This document shows, piece by piece, positions 1-9,299 of a DNA stretch of 64,000 nucleotides. Numbering within the stretch: the stretch's first letter is position 1; every line of letters starts with the position of its first letter. The stretch lies in the NCBI GenBank assembly GCA_021783095.1, contig JAJXUG010000001.1, forward strand, positions 55,570 to 119,569, read 5' to 3'. Made by a program: the position numbers and the translations under genes. This DNA is from Chloroflexota bacterium. Lineage in GTDB: Bacteria; Chloroflexota; Limnocylindria; Limnocylindrales; CSP1-4. A model generated the notes under the pieces. That model was not told the DNA's origin. It saw nothing but the letters and a program-made list of their open reading frames with translations, and did not search any database.

Positions 1-84
1 CCGGGCGGCCCATGCATGGGGGCCCGCGAACCGTGCTCGGCGGGCCCCTCGGCCCTACCAGCCGTCAGCGGCAGGGCTGGCCTG

Positions 85-90
85 TACACT
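85..90 (+). promoter_or_regulatory. -10 box of signal peptidase gene
   Basis: The hexamer TACACT ends 7 nt before the GTG start at 98, and no Shine-Dalgarno sequence lies between them. Transcription would begin at or next to the start codon, giving a leaderless mRNA. The same geometry recurs at a dozen other genes in this window. Confidence 0.5.
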
Positions 91-97
91 CCGCTCC

Positions 98-700
98 GTG
101 GACAGACGCTCCGGCTTCGGGTGTCTCGTCGAAGTCGTCGAGACGCTCGTCCTCACCCTCGTCATCTTCTTCGTCATCCAGAACTTCGTCGCCCAGCCGT
201 ACCAGGTCCAGCAGAACTCCATGGAGCGGACCCTGGAGCCCGGGCAGTACGTTCTGGTGGACAAGCTCACTCCGCGATGGGACCCCTACAAGCGGGGCGA
301 CGTCGTGGTGTTCACCCCTCCGCCCGCCTACACGCAGGACACGACGCCGTTCATCAAGCGCGTCATCGGGCTGCCGGGCGACACCGTGGAGATCAAGGAC
401 GACGGCAAGGTGTACGTGAACGGGGTGGCGCTCGACGAGCCGTACACCCACAAGAACGACGCCGGCGTCAACGAGCCCACCGTGCCGCTCACCAACCAGT
501 CCTCATGGGTGGTGCCGGCCGGCGAGCTGTTCGTCATGGGCGACCACCGGGTGGCGTCCGCGGACTCGCGCGTCTTCGGGCCGATCCAGGAGTCGAGCGT
601 GATCGGCCGCGCGTTCCTGCGCTACTGGCCCATCTCGAAGGTCGGCATCCTGCAGACTCCGAGCTATCCCGGTGTTCCGGCACCCCTCACCGCACCCTGA
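98..700 (+). CDS. lepB: Signal peptidase I
   Basis: This is a 200-residue membrane-anchored serine protease that cleaves Sec signal peptides at the outer face of the membrane. One N-terminal membrane segment (about residues 14-32) is followed by the family's boxes: QNSME with nucleophile Ser41, then the general-base Lys87 in FIKRVIGLPGD, and the later GDHR box. The length suits a Gram-positive-type leader peptidase. The GTG start at 98 is favoured by the -10 box just upstream. A second SipS-like gene starts at 63829 with a nearly identical transmembrane/active-site stretch, so the genome has at least two paralogs. A short gap separates it from the membrane genes that follow. Confidence 0.93.
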   Translation: MDRRSGFGCLVEVVETLVLTLVIFFVIQNFVAQPYQVQQNSMERTLEPGQYVLVDKLTPRWDPYKRGDVVVFTPPPAYTQDTTPFIKRVIGLPGDTVEIKDDGKVYVNGVALDEPYTHKNDAGVNEPTVPLTNQSSWVVPAGELFVMGDHRVASADSRVFGPIQESSVIGRAFLRYWPISKVGILQTPSYPGVPAPLTAP

Positions 701-712
701 CCCGCACCGCCG

Positions 713-1450
713 GTGGTGACGCCCTTGCTGGTCATCGTCGCGGTCCTCGCGGTCGCAGGGGGCGTGGTGGCGGTCGCCGCGCCGAACCCCCGCCACGCGA
801 CGCTGGGCGCGTTCGCGGCTCTCGTGCTCGCCGGCCTGATCGCCGACCCCCTGCCGTCCGCGGCCGGGCTCGTCGCGCGGCTCGCCGGTGCGGCGCTCGG
901 CGGCTGGCTCGTCTGGATGGCGCTCCGCAAGGCGCCGGCGACGGCAGCCCAGACCGCACTGGGCTGGGCGGGATCGACCGGCGTCGCCCTGGCGGCGTTC
1001 GCGATCGGCTGGCTCGCGGCGACGGCCTTCGCGCAGGCCCTGGCGTCGAGCGGTGCAGCCGCAGGCGACATTCTTGGCCAGACCCTCGGCGGCGGATCGC
1101 TCGTTGACCGTGCGGCGATCGGGGCCGCGGCGGCGCTGGGCGTCCTGGCCACGGCGCCGGTGATCATGCCCCGCGACGGCCATCGCCTCGGCCTCGGGGT
1201 CCTGTTGCTGGTCGCGGCGGGCGGCCTGCTGTGCGCGGCACTCGGCAGCGCACTCGCGGACACGCTGGAGCTCGCCCTGGCGCTCCTCACCGCGCTCACG
1301 GGCGCGGCGGTCGCCGCCGTGACGGCGGCGATGCTGGACGGGAGCGGGGACCTGGTCCTGCGCGACGCGCTCGCGCGCGAGCTCGCGGTCCACCACCGCG
1401 CGGCCGACGAGGCCCATCCGGGCGACACGCGCTCGGGGGTCTCCGAATGA
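713..1450 (+). CDS. Multi-pass membrane protein of unknown family
   Basis: The product is about 245 residues, Ala/Leu/Val-rich, with roughly six hydrophobic segments and a short charged C-terminus. Tandem GTG codons at 713 and 716 are both possible starts. It begins 12 nt after the signal peptidase stop and ends in an ATGA overlap with the NuoN-like gene at 1447, so the two are translationally coupled. I do not recognise the family. Its position before an antiporter-type subunit suggests a partner role, much as small NuoJ/K- or MnhB/C-type subunits accompany such proteins, but no family motif supports that. Low-complexity alanine composition limits recognition. Confidence 0.6.
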   Translation: MVTPLLVIVAVLAVAGGVVAVAAPNPRHATLGAFAALVLAGLIADPLPSAAGLVARLAGAALGGWLVWMALRKAPATAAQTALGWAGSTGVALAAFAIGWLAATAFAQALASSGAAAGDILGQTLGGGSLVDRAAIGAAAALGVLATAPVIMPRDGHRLGLGVLLLVAAGGLLCAALGSALADTLELALALLTALTGAAVAAVTAAMLDGSGDLVLRDALARELAVHHRAADEAHPGDTRSGVSE

Positions 1451-3723
1451 CCCTGCTCGCGCTGCTCGTCGTCGGGGTCCTGGCCGCCGCCGGCACCGCC
1501 TGGGGGCTGCCCCGTGGCGGCGGCGTCGCCCGCGTCGCGGCCCTCGGCGGCGTCGTCGCGCTCGCGCTCATCGCGCTCCTGGCCGCCCTCTCCCCCAACC
1601 CGGACGCCGTCGCGGCGGACGCGACTGGCGCGGCGCCTCGCACGCTGTGGAATGGCGCGATCGCCGCGGGCGGGTACCTGCGCCTAGTCGTGGTGCTCGG
1701 TGCAACGACGTCGGCCCTGATGTGCGCGCTCACGTGGCTGCTCCGCGGCATGTCCGGCCTGCGCGGGTTGCTCCCCGCGTCGCTCGCCGCGCTCGTGGGC
1801 ACGACGGTTGCGCTCGGCGCGGCCACCCCGCAGCTCGGCATCCTCGCCGCCGGCGCCACGGGTCTGGCCTCGATCCCCGCGGTGCTGGCCTCCACTCGGG
1901 GCGCGGCCGCAGCGGGAGTCGCCGCACGCGAAGTCCGGATCGCCGTTGCGACGGCCCTCGTGGCGCTCGCCGTGGCCACCGTGATTCCGGCCGTCGCTCG
2001 ACTCGTGCTGGCCAACGCCGCGGCCGATGTGGCCTCGGCTGGCTCGGGCCTGGCGGCGGCGATGGCGTTCGGGCTCCTCGTGCTGGCGATCGTCGTCGCC
2101 GCGCGGATGGGCGCAATCCCCTATCACGTGCGGATCAGCGCCCTCGCCGACACGGCTCCAGGGGGCTCGCTCCCGCTCCTGCTTGTTTGGCTGCCGCTGC
2201 CCCTGGGCGCCGCGCCTGTGGGCGTGGCGGCGGGTGACCTGGCGCCGCTCGCGCTGCCAATCGGCTCGGCGCAGGCCCTCATCGTGGCGCTCGCCCTGCT
2301 CACGACGGTCGCCGCCGGGCTCGTCGCCGCCTTCCAGGACGATCTGCGCCACGCGGTCGGCTACCTGACCCTGGCCGACCTCGGGCTCGTCGTGCTCGCC
2401 TTCGCGGCGCTCGACCCCGTCGTCTGGGGCCCGGCCCGCACCTGGCTGCTCACCGCCGCCGTGACCAAGACCGCGCTCCTGGCGTGGGCCACTGTGGCCG
2501 GGGACCGCTTCGAGACCCGCTCCGTGCCCGACCTGCGGGGCTGGCTCCGCCCGTCGCCGATGCTGGGCTTGGCGCTGGGGCTGATCGTCGTCGCCACGTA
2601 CGGGCTGCCGGGCTGGGCGGTGCTCACGGCCCGGCTCGCCCTCACCGGGCATGCCGCGGGCGCTCCCTGGGACGCGCTCCTCCTCGCGGCGTCGCTGCTC
2701 ACGCTCCCCGCCTACGCCCGCTGGCTCTGGCTGGGGGTCGGCGCGCCGACAAGTCACGTCGACCGTGCCGACCCAGAGTTCCTGGCGCTGGGCGGGCCAT
2801 CCGGGCCGGCGCGCCGGCTCGCGCTCCGGCCGCCCACCCGACGGCGCGGGCGCGATGAGGGGCTGCCGGTCGAGCAGGAGGGCCCGAGCCTTTCGACCTC
2901 CGGGCTCGCCGGGAGCGCAGCACCGACGTTGCCTCCCGCCTCCGCACCGGCCCCCACGCCGGCGCGGGCCCGCCGCTCCGCCCCGCCCCCGGCCGCCGTG
3001 GGCGAGCAGCCTCCCCGCTCCATGGAACTCGGGGCTGGACTTGAACCCGAGAGCGATGGCGAGGCGGCGGACCTGGGCACCGGGCCGCAGCGCGTCGCCG
3101 CGTCGCGGTTCGGGATCCGCCGGAAGCCTGCTGCCCAGATGAGGCCAGCCGCTCCGTCGAAGCCGGTCGTCCCGTCGAAGGCTGCCGTGGAGACGAAGGC
3201 CGCCGCGGAGACGGCTCTGTGGGGTGCGCCGGTTGCCGCCATCGAGCCCGACCTTCCGGCTCAGCCGACGCTGTTCGCCGCCAACGAGCTCGAGGTGGCG
3301 CCCAACCCCGACGCCGAGGCCCCGGCGCAGCCCGGGCTGGGCGGCGTGCGTGCCGGGACAGGCATGGGCCGGCGTCCCCGAACGCCGAGCGGACCGTCGG
3401 GCTCGAGCCCGATGACGGCGCCGAGGGCGCCCGAGGTGTCGAAGACGCTCCCGGAAGATGTGCTCGCACCGGATGTGCTTGCACGGGGGGACGCCCCCGG
3501 CTCACCCGACACGATCATCCGCGCGCGTCGCGGCCGGGCGCCGTCAGACCCCGATGCGGCCGCACGCGTTGCAGCAGCCGCCCGGCGCCATCGCGCGGAC
3601 CTGCTCTCGACCGCGGTGCTGGCGCTCGCGCTCCTGGCCACGCTGGTGGCGTCCGGCGCCTTCGACGTGTCCAAGGCCGCCTGCGAGCCGACCCCGGCCG
3701 TGCCCGGCATCAGCTGCAGCTAG
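1447..3723 (+). CDS. NuoN/MrpD-like antiporter-type membrane protein with disordered tail
   Basis: The product is 758 residues from the ATG at 1447, which overlaps the preceding stop. Residues 1-435 are a string of transmembrane helices carrying the signature of the proton-conducting transporter family (NuoL/M/N, MrpA/D): QDDLRHAVGYLTLADLG around residues 297-313, the counterpart of the family's DLKRLLAYSS block. Residues 440-710 are a Pro/Ala-rich, low-complexity, probably disordered region. A final hydrophobic segment (about 717-741) follows. No other Nuo or Mrp gene is nearby, only the unknown membrane protein upstream. The usual lysine and histidine of the motif are altered (DDLRH, ADLG), so proton translocation is uncertain. 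Family call is likely, function inferred. Confidence 0.7.
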   Translation: MTLLALLVVGVLAAAGTAWGLPRGGGVARVAALGGVVALALIALLAALSPNPDAVAADATGAAPRTLWNGAIAAGGYLRLVVVLGATTSALMCALTWLLRGMSGLRGLLPASLAALVGTTVALGAATPQLGILAAGATGLASIPAVLASTRGAAAAGVAAREVRIAVATALVALAVATVIPAVARLVLANAAADVASAGSGLAAAMAFGLLVLAIVVAARMGAIPYHVRISALADTAPGGSLPLLLVWLPLPLGAAPVGVAAGDLAPLALPIGSAQALIVALALLTTVAAGLVAAFQDDLRHAVGYLTLADLGLVVLAFAALDPVVWGPARTWLLTAAVTKTALLAWATVAGDRFETRSVPDLRGWLRPSPMLGLALGLIVVATYGLPGWAVLTARLALTGHAAGAPWDALLLAASLLTLPAYARWLWLGVGAPTSHVDRADPEFLALGGPSGPARRLALRPPTRRRGRDEGLPVEQEGPSLSTSGLAGSAAPTLPPASAPAPTPARARRSAPPPAAVGEQPPRSMELGAGLEPESDGEAADLGTGPQRVAASRFGIRRKPAAQMRPAAPSKPVVPSKAAVETKAAAETALWGAPVAAIEPDLPAQPTLFAANELEVAPNPDAEAPAQPGLGGVRAGTGMGRRPRTPSGPSGSSPMTAPRAPEVSKTLPEDVLAPDVLARGDAPGSPDTIIRARRGRAPSDPDAAARVAAAARRHRADLLSTAVLALALLATLVASGAFDVSKAACEPTPAVPGISCS

Positions 3724-3742
3724 CGAACAGCGGTTCCCGGCT

Positions 3743-3780
3743 GTCCGCCGGCGCCCACCGCGTGGGCGGGCGGCGCGGAC
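3743..3780. terminator. Hairpin between convergent genes
   Basis: A stem of GTCCGC (3743-3748) with GCGGAC (3775-3780) encloses a perfect inner stem CGCCCAC (3752-3758) / GTGGGCG (3762-3768) with a CGC loop. It sits between the plus-strand NuoN-like gene and the minus-strand ndk, so it probably ends transcription from both sides. There is no T-tract. Confidence 0.5.
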
Positions 3781-3798
3781 TGCTCGGGTGGCGCGAGC

Positions 3799-4266
3799 TC
3801 AGCCCTCGGGGGCCAGCACCCAGCGGTCGACCTCGCGCTCGTATGCGAGCAGCTCCTCAGCCTTGAACCACAGGGCGATCTCGGCCGCCGCAGTCTCGGG
3901 GCTGTCGGAGGCGTGGACCAGGTTCTGCGAGGTCTCGACGGCGAAGTCGCCGCGGATCGAGCCCGGGGCCGCCTCGTGCGGGCGGGTGGCGCCGTTCATG
4001 GCGCGCACGATGTTGATCGCGTTGGGCCCCTCGAGGACCGCGGCCACGAGCGGCCCGGACGTGATGAAGTCGACGAGGCCCTTGAAGAACGGCTTCTCGC
4101 GGTGGACCGCGTAGTGCTGCTCGGCGAGCGCGCGATCGACGCGGACCAGCTTGAGGCCGACGAGCTTGAGGCCCCGCTCCTCGAACCGGGTGAGCACCCG
4201 TCCGACCAGCAGGCGCTGGACGCCATCGGGCTTGACGAGGAGGAGCGTGCGCTGGAGGTCGGCCAT
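3799..4266 (-). CDS. ndk: Nucleoside diphosphate kinase
   Basis: This cytoplasmic enzyme transfers the gamma phosphate of ATP to other (d)NDPs through a phosphohistidine. The product is 155 residues, close to the family norm. Visible motifs are the N-terminal [13 protein letters not shown], the [19 protein letters not shown] nucleotide-binding region (here [15 protein letters not shown]) and the active-site block NLVHASDS with His118. The ATG at 4266 is where family homology begins; upstream codons in frame do not resemble the family. It stands alone, convergent with the antiporter-like gene, and about 130 nt downstream of the TPR gene on the same strand. Confidence 0.95.
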   Translation of the reverse strand: MADLQRTLLLVKPDGVQRLLVGRVLTRFEERGLKLVGLKLVRVDRALAEQHYAVHREKPFFKGLVDFITSGPLVAAVLEGPNAINIVRAMNGATRPHEAAPGSIRGDFAVETSQNLVHASDSPETAAAEIALWFKAEELLAYEREVDRWVLAPEG

Positions 4267-4396
4267 GGAACTCTCGGATGCCTCTCGTGCCGCGGGCCGC
4301 TGCCGGACGCCGCAGGGGATGTGACGGGGACGCGTCGCCGATGGCCGGGGCCCGGTCTGACGCGGGGCAGAGGATACCGTGCCCGGCGAACCGTGG

Positions 4397-5623
4397 TCAG
4401 GCCGGGTCGTCGTCAGCCAGGGCCGGGTCCGCGTCGAACAGCCCGGGGCCCGACGGGCGCTGGCTGGCAACGCCGGGTGCACTGGCGCGGCCCCGGGCGC
4501 GGTCGAACGCCTCGAGTGCCTCCGCCTCCCTGCCCAGCAGCCGAAGGGCGTCGCCGCGGACGAGTGCGAGGAGCGCCTGATCGTCGCGACCCGTGACGGC
4601 GCGGAGCACGTCCGCCGCGAACTCCGGTGCGAGCCGCATCGCCACGCCCAGCAGGAGTGCAGCGCGGGTCGCGTCGCCGCGGGCGAGGGCCGCCCGGCCG
4701 CCGGCGAAGGCCTCGGATGCGGTGGACGGGGCACCCGAGGTGTCGCCCGCCCGGTTGCGACCGCGATGTCGCGGCGGCTCCCCCGCCACCATCTCGGGTT
4801 CGTCCGGAGTCGCTGGCCAGATCGTCGAGCGCGGCATCCCGGCGAACAGCAGATCGAGCGGGCCGTCGGCGGCCTCGAGGGCGCGCGACGAGAGCCGTCG
4901 AGCCTCCCCGGGGCGCCCCACCGCAGCCACGGCCTCCGCAGCGATCACCAACGCGAGCGGCGACTCGCTGCCGCGGGCGAGGAGGGCGTTGGCGGCATCG
5001 CCGGCGCCCGCGAGGTCGCCGGTGCGCCAGCGGATCTCGGCCAGGTCGAGGAGCCCGGGCTCGTCGAGCCGTCCCCGTCCCGCCAGCGCCTCCAGCTCCG
5101 CGCGGGCGAGCGCATGCTGGCCCGTGCGCAGGTGCAGACCCGCGAACCGCAGGGCGGCCGTCCGGCCCTCCGCCGCGGGGTCGTCGGAGGACTCGCCCGC
5201 CGCATCGGACCACAGGACGAATCGAGCGCGAGCCGGGCTGGCGTCAGCCGGTGCAACGGGCTCGGTCGCGATCCCCGTCGCGTCCTCAGCGCGGCCACCC
5301 GGCCAGCCGGGGGCATCGGCGGCAGCTTCCGCGCGTGCGAGCGATTCGGCTGGCCCGCCATGCGCCAACCGCCGCTCGTCGACGACATCGACGTCCGGCT
5401 CGACCGCCTCGACCGCCTCTGCCGCGGCGGGGCCGGGCTCAACCGGCTCGACCGGCGCTGCCGCGCCGGGGTCGGCCGCGCCCGCGTCGTCACCGGCTGC
5501 GCCCGCGTCGTCGCCGGTTGCGCCCGGGGCGTCATCGGCTGTTCCCGCGCCGCGAGACTCAGCCGGTTCCACCTCGACCTGCAGCGGCTCGTCGTCGTGG
5601 CGCCCCAGCCGGAGGAACCTCAT
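4397..5623 (-). CDS. TPR-like repeat protein with acidic N-terminal region
   Basis: The product is 408 residues. The first ~130 residues are acidic, Ala/Pro-rich and low in complexity. The rest is made of Ala/Leu-rich helical repeats with TPR-like spacing, for example around residues 165-250 ([22 protein letters not shown]) and again near 320-385. Its ATG overlaps the M16 protease stop (ATGA at 5620-5623), so it is translated with that gene. I cannot assign a function. A scaffold or chaperone role for the protease is a guess from coupling. There is no signal peptide. Confidence 0.65.
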   Translation of the reverse strand: MRFLRLGRHDDEPLQVEVEPAESRGAGTADDAPGATGDDAGAAGDDAGAADPGAAAPVEPVEPGPAAAEAVEAVEPDVDVVDERRLAHGGPAESLARAEAAADAPGWPGGRAEDATGIATEPVAPADASPARARFVLWSDAAGESSDDPAAEGRTAALRFAGLHLRTGQHALARAELEALAGRGRLDEPGLLDLAEIRWRTGDLAGAGDAANALLARGSESPLALVIAAEAVAAVGRPGEARRLSSRALEAADGPLDLLFAGMPRSTIWPATPDEPEMVAGEPPRHRGRNRAGDTSGAPSTASEAFAGGRAALARGDATRAALLLGVAMRLAPEFAADVLRAVTGRDDQALLALVRGDALRLLGREAEALEAFDRARGRASAPGVASQRPSGPGLFDADPALADDDPA

Positions 5624-6888
5624 CGCGGCAGCCGCAAGTGGCGCTCGATCCCCCGAAGGTGCCGCCCCGGCGCCACGACGGCCATCCGCAGCGCGTCATC
5701 GCTCACCAGCTCGCGGGCCACGCGTTGCACGTCGTCGGCCGTCACCGCCTCGACTGCCGCCAGCGCCTCGTCCAGCGTGTAGACCCGGTCGTGGAGCGCC
5801 TCCTGGCCACCCAGCCACGAGGCGAGGTGGCGCGTGTCGTCCATGCGCAGCTCGAGGCCGCCGGCGAGATACGCCTTCGCCTTCGCCAGCTCCTCGTCGG
5901 GCACCGGCTCCTGCGCCATCCGCGCCAGCTCGGCCAGGATCGCCTCGATCGCCGCCGGCAGCTGGGCCGGGTCCACCCCGGCCGAGATCTCGAGCGCGCC
6001 GCTGTCGGCGTACTCGACCAGCCCGGAGCTCACGTCGTACGCCAGCCCCTTCTCCTCGCGCACGCCCAGGAACAGCCGGCTCGACATGCCGTCGCCCAGC
6101 ACGGCGTTGAGCAGCGTCAGGTTCCAGGCGTCCGGGTGGTCGCGCCGCAGGGCAGGCAGCCCGATCGACAGCTGGGCCTGCGTCGTGTCGCGTCGCCCGG
6201 TGAGGACGCGCGGCCCGGCCGGGAGCGGGGGCGCGGGATCGAAGCCCGAGGCCGCTCCGCCGCCCGTCCCGAACGTTTCGGCGGCGAGCTCGAGCGCCTC
6301 CTCGTGCTCGAGGTCGCCGGCAACCGCCACGACGATGTTCGAGGGGCGGTAGCGCGCGGCCCAGAACCCGCGGATGGCCTGCGGCGGCAGCGCGCGGATG
6401 TCCGACTCCTCGCCGCAGATCTCGCGGCCCAGGGCGCCCGTCCCGAACAGGGCCTGGCCCATGAGCAGCTGGCAGAACTCCGCGGGGTCGTCGAGGTAGG
6501 AGCGGACCTCCTCGACGATGACGGTCCGCTCGGACTCGATGTCGGCGTCAGTCAGCCGCGGCCGGACGATCAGCTCGCCCACGACGCGCATCGCGGTCTC
6601 CGCGCGGCGGCGCGGCACGCGGACCCAGTAGACGGTCGACTCGCGGTCCGTGGCGGCGTTCGCCGAGCCGCCGACACCCTCGATCGCCTCCGAGATGGCG
6701 CGGCTGGTGGGGTAGACCGCAGTGCCCTTGAAGGTGAGGTGCTCCATGAAGTGGGCCACACCCACCTCGCCGGGCGCCTCCTGCCGCGAGCCGGCGAGCA
6801 CGTAGGCGGCGATGGACACCGACCGCGAGCCCGGCAGTCGAGCCGAGATGACGCGCGGCCCGTCGGGGATCTGGGTGCGGTGGAACAT
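5620..6888 (-). CDS. M16 family zinc peptidase
   Basis: This is a pitrilysin/processing-peptidase-type metalloprotease of 422 residues, the usual size for the bacterial YmxG/PqqL group. The inverted zinc motif is intact: H46-FM-E49-H50, with the third zinc ligand Glu126 in ESERTVIVEEV, exactly 76 residues after His50. A C-terminal M16 half-domain (about residues 180-400) contains the usual RR-type substrate region. A -10 box lies 8 nt before the start, so the mRNA may be leaderless. It leads a two-gene unit with the TPR gene. Substrate is unknown; in related bacteria the family trims small peptides. Confidence 0.92.
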   Translation of the reverse strand: MFHRTQIPDGPRVISARLPGSRSVSIAAYVLAGSRQEAPGEVGVAHFMEHLTFKGTAVYPTSRAISEAIEGVGGSANAATDRESTVYWVRVPRRRAETAMRVVGELIVRPRLTDADIESERTVIVEEVRSYLDDPAEFCQLLMGQALFGTGALGREICGEESDIRALPPQAIRGFWAARYRPSNIVVAVAGDLEHEEALELAAETFGTGGGAASGFDPAPPLPAGPRVLTGRRDTTQAQLSIGLPALRRDHPDAWNLTLLNAVLGDGMSSRLFLGVREEKGLAYDVSSGLVEYADSGALEISAGVDPAQLPAAIEAILAELARMAQEPVPDEELAKAKAYLAGGLELRMDDTRHLASWLGGQEALHDRVYTLDEALAAVEAVTADDVQRVARELVSDDALRMAVVAPGRHLRGIERHLRLPR

Positions 6889-6896
6889 CGCCGCCG

Positions 6897-6902
6897 ATGG
6901 TA
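6897..6902 (-). promoter_or_regulatory. -10 box of M16 peptidase gene
   Basis: TACCAT on the minus strand ends 8 nt before the ATG at 6888, with no ribosome binding site between. A leaderless transcript is likely. Confidence 0.45.
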
Positions 6903-6963
6903 GCCCGAAACGAGGGACCGGCGACCCGAGGGCCGCCGGTCCGATGCTGCGAGTTGGCGAGGG

Positions 6964-8316
6964 CTACTTGACGAACAGCCCGATCCAGTCCTTGGCGAAG
7001 TAGATGACGAACCCGATGGTCACCAGCCACATCAGCGGGTGGATCTCGCCGACCTTGCCCTTGATGAGCTTGATGAACACCCACGACACGAAACCGGCGC
7101 CGATGCCGACCGTGATGTCGTACGTGAGCGGCATGAGGATGATCGTGAGGAGCGCGGGGATCCCGTCCTCGACCTCGGCGACCGGGATGTCCTTCACGAG
7201 CGTGAACATCAGGTAGCCGACGAGCACGAGGGCCGGGGCGGTCGCCGCGCTGGGCACGATGCCGGCGATCGGCGCAAGGAAGATGGCGAGCAGGAACAGG
7301 ACGCCCGTGACGACGGACGCGAACCCGGTGCGGCCGCCTTCCGCCACGCCCGCCGCGCTCTCGATGTAGGTCGTGTTCGAGCTGACGCCGCCGGCGCCGC
7401 CGGCCACGGCCGCCAGCGAGTCGACGACGAGGATCCGCCCGATCCCGGGGACGGATCCGTCCTTGTCGGCCAAACCCGCCTCGGCGGCGATGCCGGTGAC
7501 CGTGCCCATCGTGTCGAAGAAGTCGCTCAGCATGATCGCGAAGATCGTCAGGATCGCCGCGATGGGCCCGAGCTTCACGAACACCTGGAACGGATCCTGG
7601 AGGCCGACGCCGAGGGTCGAGAAGTTGGGCCCGACGATCAGCTTGTCGAGGCTCGGGACCGACGTGACGCCGACCAGGGCCGCGATGACCGTCGTCACCA
7701 GGATGCTGATGATCAGCGCCGCGCGGATCTTCATCACGTACAGCGCGACGGTGATCGCGAGGCCGATCAGGAATACCGCCTGCCGGGGGTCGGTCAGGGG
7801 CTGCAGCGTCACGGCCGGAATGCTGCCGTACGCCGACGCCTGGCCGTTGACGATGCCGCCGTTGGCGAGGCCGATGAACAGGATGAACAGGCCGATGCCG
7901 ACGCCGATCGAGCGCTTGAGCACCAGCGGGACGGCGTTCATGATCGCCTCCCGCAGGCCCAGGACCACGAGGATCGTGATCGCGACGCCCTCGAGCACGA
8001 TGACGCCCATGGCGCCCTGCGCGTCGAGGCCCTTCGCCGTCAGGGTGAAGGCCACCAGGGCGTTGATGCCCAGGCCGGCGGCGAGCGCGAATGGGTAGTT
8101 GCTCACCAAGCCCATCGCGATGGTCATGATCCCTGCGATCAGCGCGGTGCCCGCCGCGACCGCCGTCGGGTCGAGGCCCAGCGGCTTGGCGATGATGTTG
8201 CCGTTGAGGAAGATGATGTAGGCCATGACCAGGAACGTGGTCAGGCCGGCGCGGGCCTCGGTGCCGAGCGTCGTCTTGCGCTCGTCGAACTTGAAGAACT
8301 GCGCGATCGCGCTCAT
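6964..8316 (-). CDS. AzgA/PbuG-type purine permease (NCS2)
   Basis: The product is a 450-residue inner-membrane transporter for guanine, hypoxanthine or adenine. It opens with FFKFDERKTTLGTEARAGLTTFLVMAYIIFLN, typical of the AzgA branch of the nucleobase-cation symporters, and has the NPFALAxGxGxNA-like motif as NYPFALAAGLGINA, the SSNTTYIESAAGVAEGGRTG loop, and a GxxFDTMGT motif in SDFFDTMGTVTG. Length and motif order are complete. The 83 nt upstream, before the next gene, show no recognisable purine riboswitch. It stands alone between the protease and a hypothetical protein. Confidence 0.93.
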   Translation of the reverse strand: MSAIAQFFKFDERKTTLGTEARAGLTTFLVMAYIIFLNGNIIAKPLGLDPTAVAAGTALIAGIMTIAMGLVSNYPFALAAGLGINALVAFTLTAKGLDAQGAMGVIVLEGVAITILVVLGLREAIMNAVPLVLKRSIGVGIGLFILFIGLANGGIVNGQASAYGSIPAVTLQPLTDPRQAVFLIGLAITVALYVMKIRAALIISILVTTVIAALVGVTSVPSLDKLIVGPNFSTLGVGLQDPFQVFVKLGPIAAILTIFAIMLSDFFDTMGTVTGIAAEAGLADKDGSVPGIGRILVVDSLAAVAGGAGGVSSNTTYIESAAGVAEGGRTGFASVVTGVLFLLAIFLAPIAGIVPSAATAPALVLVGYLMFTLVKDIPVAEVEDGIPALLTIILMPLTYDITVGIGAGFVSWVFIKLIKGKVGEIHPLMWLVTIGFVIYFAKDWIGLFVK

Positions 8317-8399
8317 GTGGTTCTAGCGATCCTCCCTCTGGGTTCCCTGTCTCCCTGCCCCCCGCCAAGCGGCGTGTCCGCCGCCGCCCGGCGCCCGTG

Positions 8400-8843
8400 C
8401 TATCCCTCGGATCCCTCCGGTCCGAGGAGCTCCATCTGGACGAACCCGCCCCCCGGGTCCAGCTCCAGCTGGCGCGGCGCCGAGCGCGCGTCGTCCTCGA
8501 CGGCACTCGGCACGAATTCGATGACCACGCGCTCATCGCCCTGGACCAGCGTGTAGACCAGGAGCTGGTCTGGCCGGGTCTCGAATTCCAGGTGCTCGAA
8601 CGAGTCCACGTTGATCGTGATCGCGATCGGCGTGAAGTACGTCGAGACCGCTGGATCGTCGGCGACGATCCGCTCCACCCAGCCTGTCCCGTGGGCGACC
8701 ACGTCACGGCCGCGCAGGTAGCGGTACGAGACCGTCTGCTTCGCGATCGGCCGGAGCAGGTGCCGGATGTCGACCCGGCTGGTCACGACACCGGCGTTGA
8801 CGAAGAACTTCGCGGGCGGTTCGGTCGCCACGGCATCTCCCAC
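8400..8843 (-). CDS. Conserved-looking hypothetical protein
   Basis: The product is about 147 residues from the GTG at 8843, with no signal peptide or membrane segment. It reads like a compact beta-rich domain (FFVNAGVVTSRVDI, YFTPIAITINVDSFEHLEF, QLLVYTLVQGDERVVIEFVP). I do not recognise it. The frame stays open upstream to about 9023, but that stretch is Arg-rich and unlike coding sequence. GTG 8843 is the best internal start, although no clear Shine-Dalgarno precedes it. A TACGAT box on the same strand near 8912-8917 would give a leader of about 60 nt. Confidence 0.55.
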   Translation of the reverse strand: MGDAVATEPPAKFFVNAGVVTSRVDIRHLLRPIAKQTVSYRYLRGRDVVAHGTGWVERIVADDPAVSTYFTPIAITINVDSFEHLEFETRPDQLLVYTLVQGDERVVIEFVPSAVEDDARSAPRQLELDPGGGFVQMELLGPEGSEG

Positions 8844-9299
8844 GACTGCAGACTCGAGGGGCGATGGGCGCTCGCCGCGCCGCCTTCCCGGGTGCGGCCC
8901 GACACGCCTGCGATCGTAGCCGACCCGGTAGGTTGCGGGACGGTGAAGTTCGCGCTGAAGGGCGGGCGCTCCGGCGCGGTCCTGTTCCCATAGGCTACGA
9001 AGTCGACGAGGCGGCCGGTGCAACCGGCGGGCAACCGCCTCCAGCGCCCCTCACGAGCGCGCGCGAGGGCCCTCGATGCCAGTCTCGGCCCTCATGGGCG
9101 CCGGGAGACCGGGGCGGCGGCCCCTCACCTTCCGCCAGCCCGACGAACGCAGCCCGCGCAAGCCAGAGGTCGGTCAAGTTCGCAGCCCAGCGGAACATCT
9201 GGGCGAACTGCCGCGGGCCGCCGCACCCGAGCCCGCGGGCGATGCAACCGCAGCGCATGATCGCGGCGGGCAATCTGCGGTCCAGCACCCGATGCACCG
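8844..9299. other. Divergent intergenic region with nested hairpin
   Basis: No gene is convincing here. The notable item is a nested hairpin at 9008-9041: outer stem GAGGCGG (9008-9014) / CCGCCTC (9035-9041) and inner stem CCGGT (9015-9019) / ACCGG (9023-9027). The unpaired side is CGGGCAA. It precedes coaX by 270 nt. A GGCAACC string recalls the SAM-I riboswitch core, but the other conserved blocks are missing. Confidence 0.4.

Noticed and set aside
4627..6903. Long plus-strand open frame of about 750 codons
   Set aside because: It is antisense to the M16 peptidase and TPR genes and is Arg/Ala/Pro-rich noise of a high-GC shadow frame.
8844..8905. Leaderless GTG start at 8905 for the hypothetical gene
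   Set aside because: A TACGAT box precedes it suitably, but that GTG is out of frame with the 8400-8843 coding sequence.
9008..9041. SAM-I riboswitch for the GGCAACC hairpin
   Set aside because: Only one short string resembles the core; the kink-turn and other conserved blocks are missing, and the downstream gene is not in methionine metabolism.
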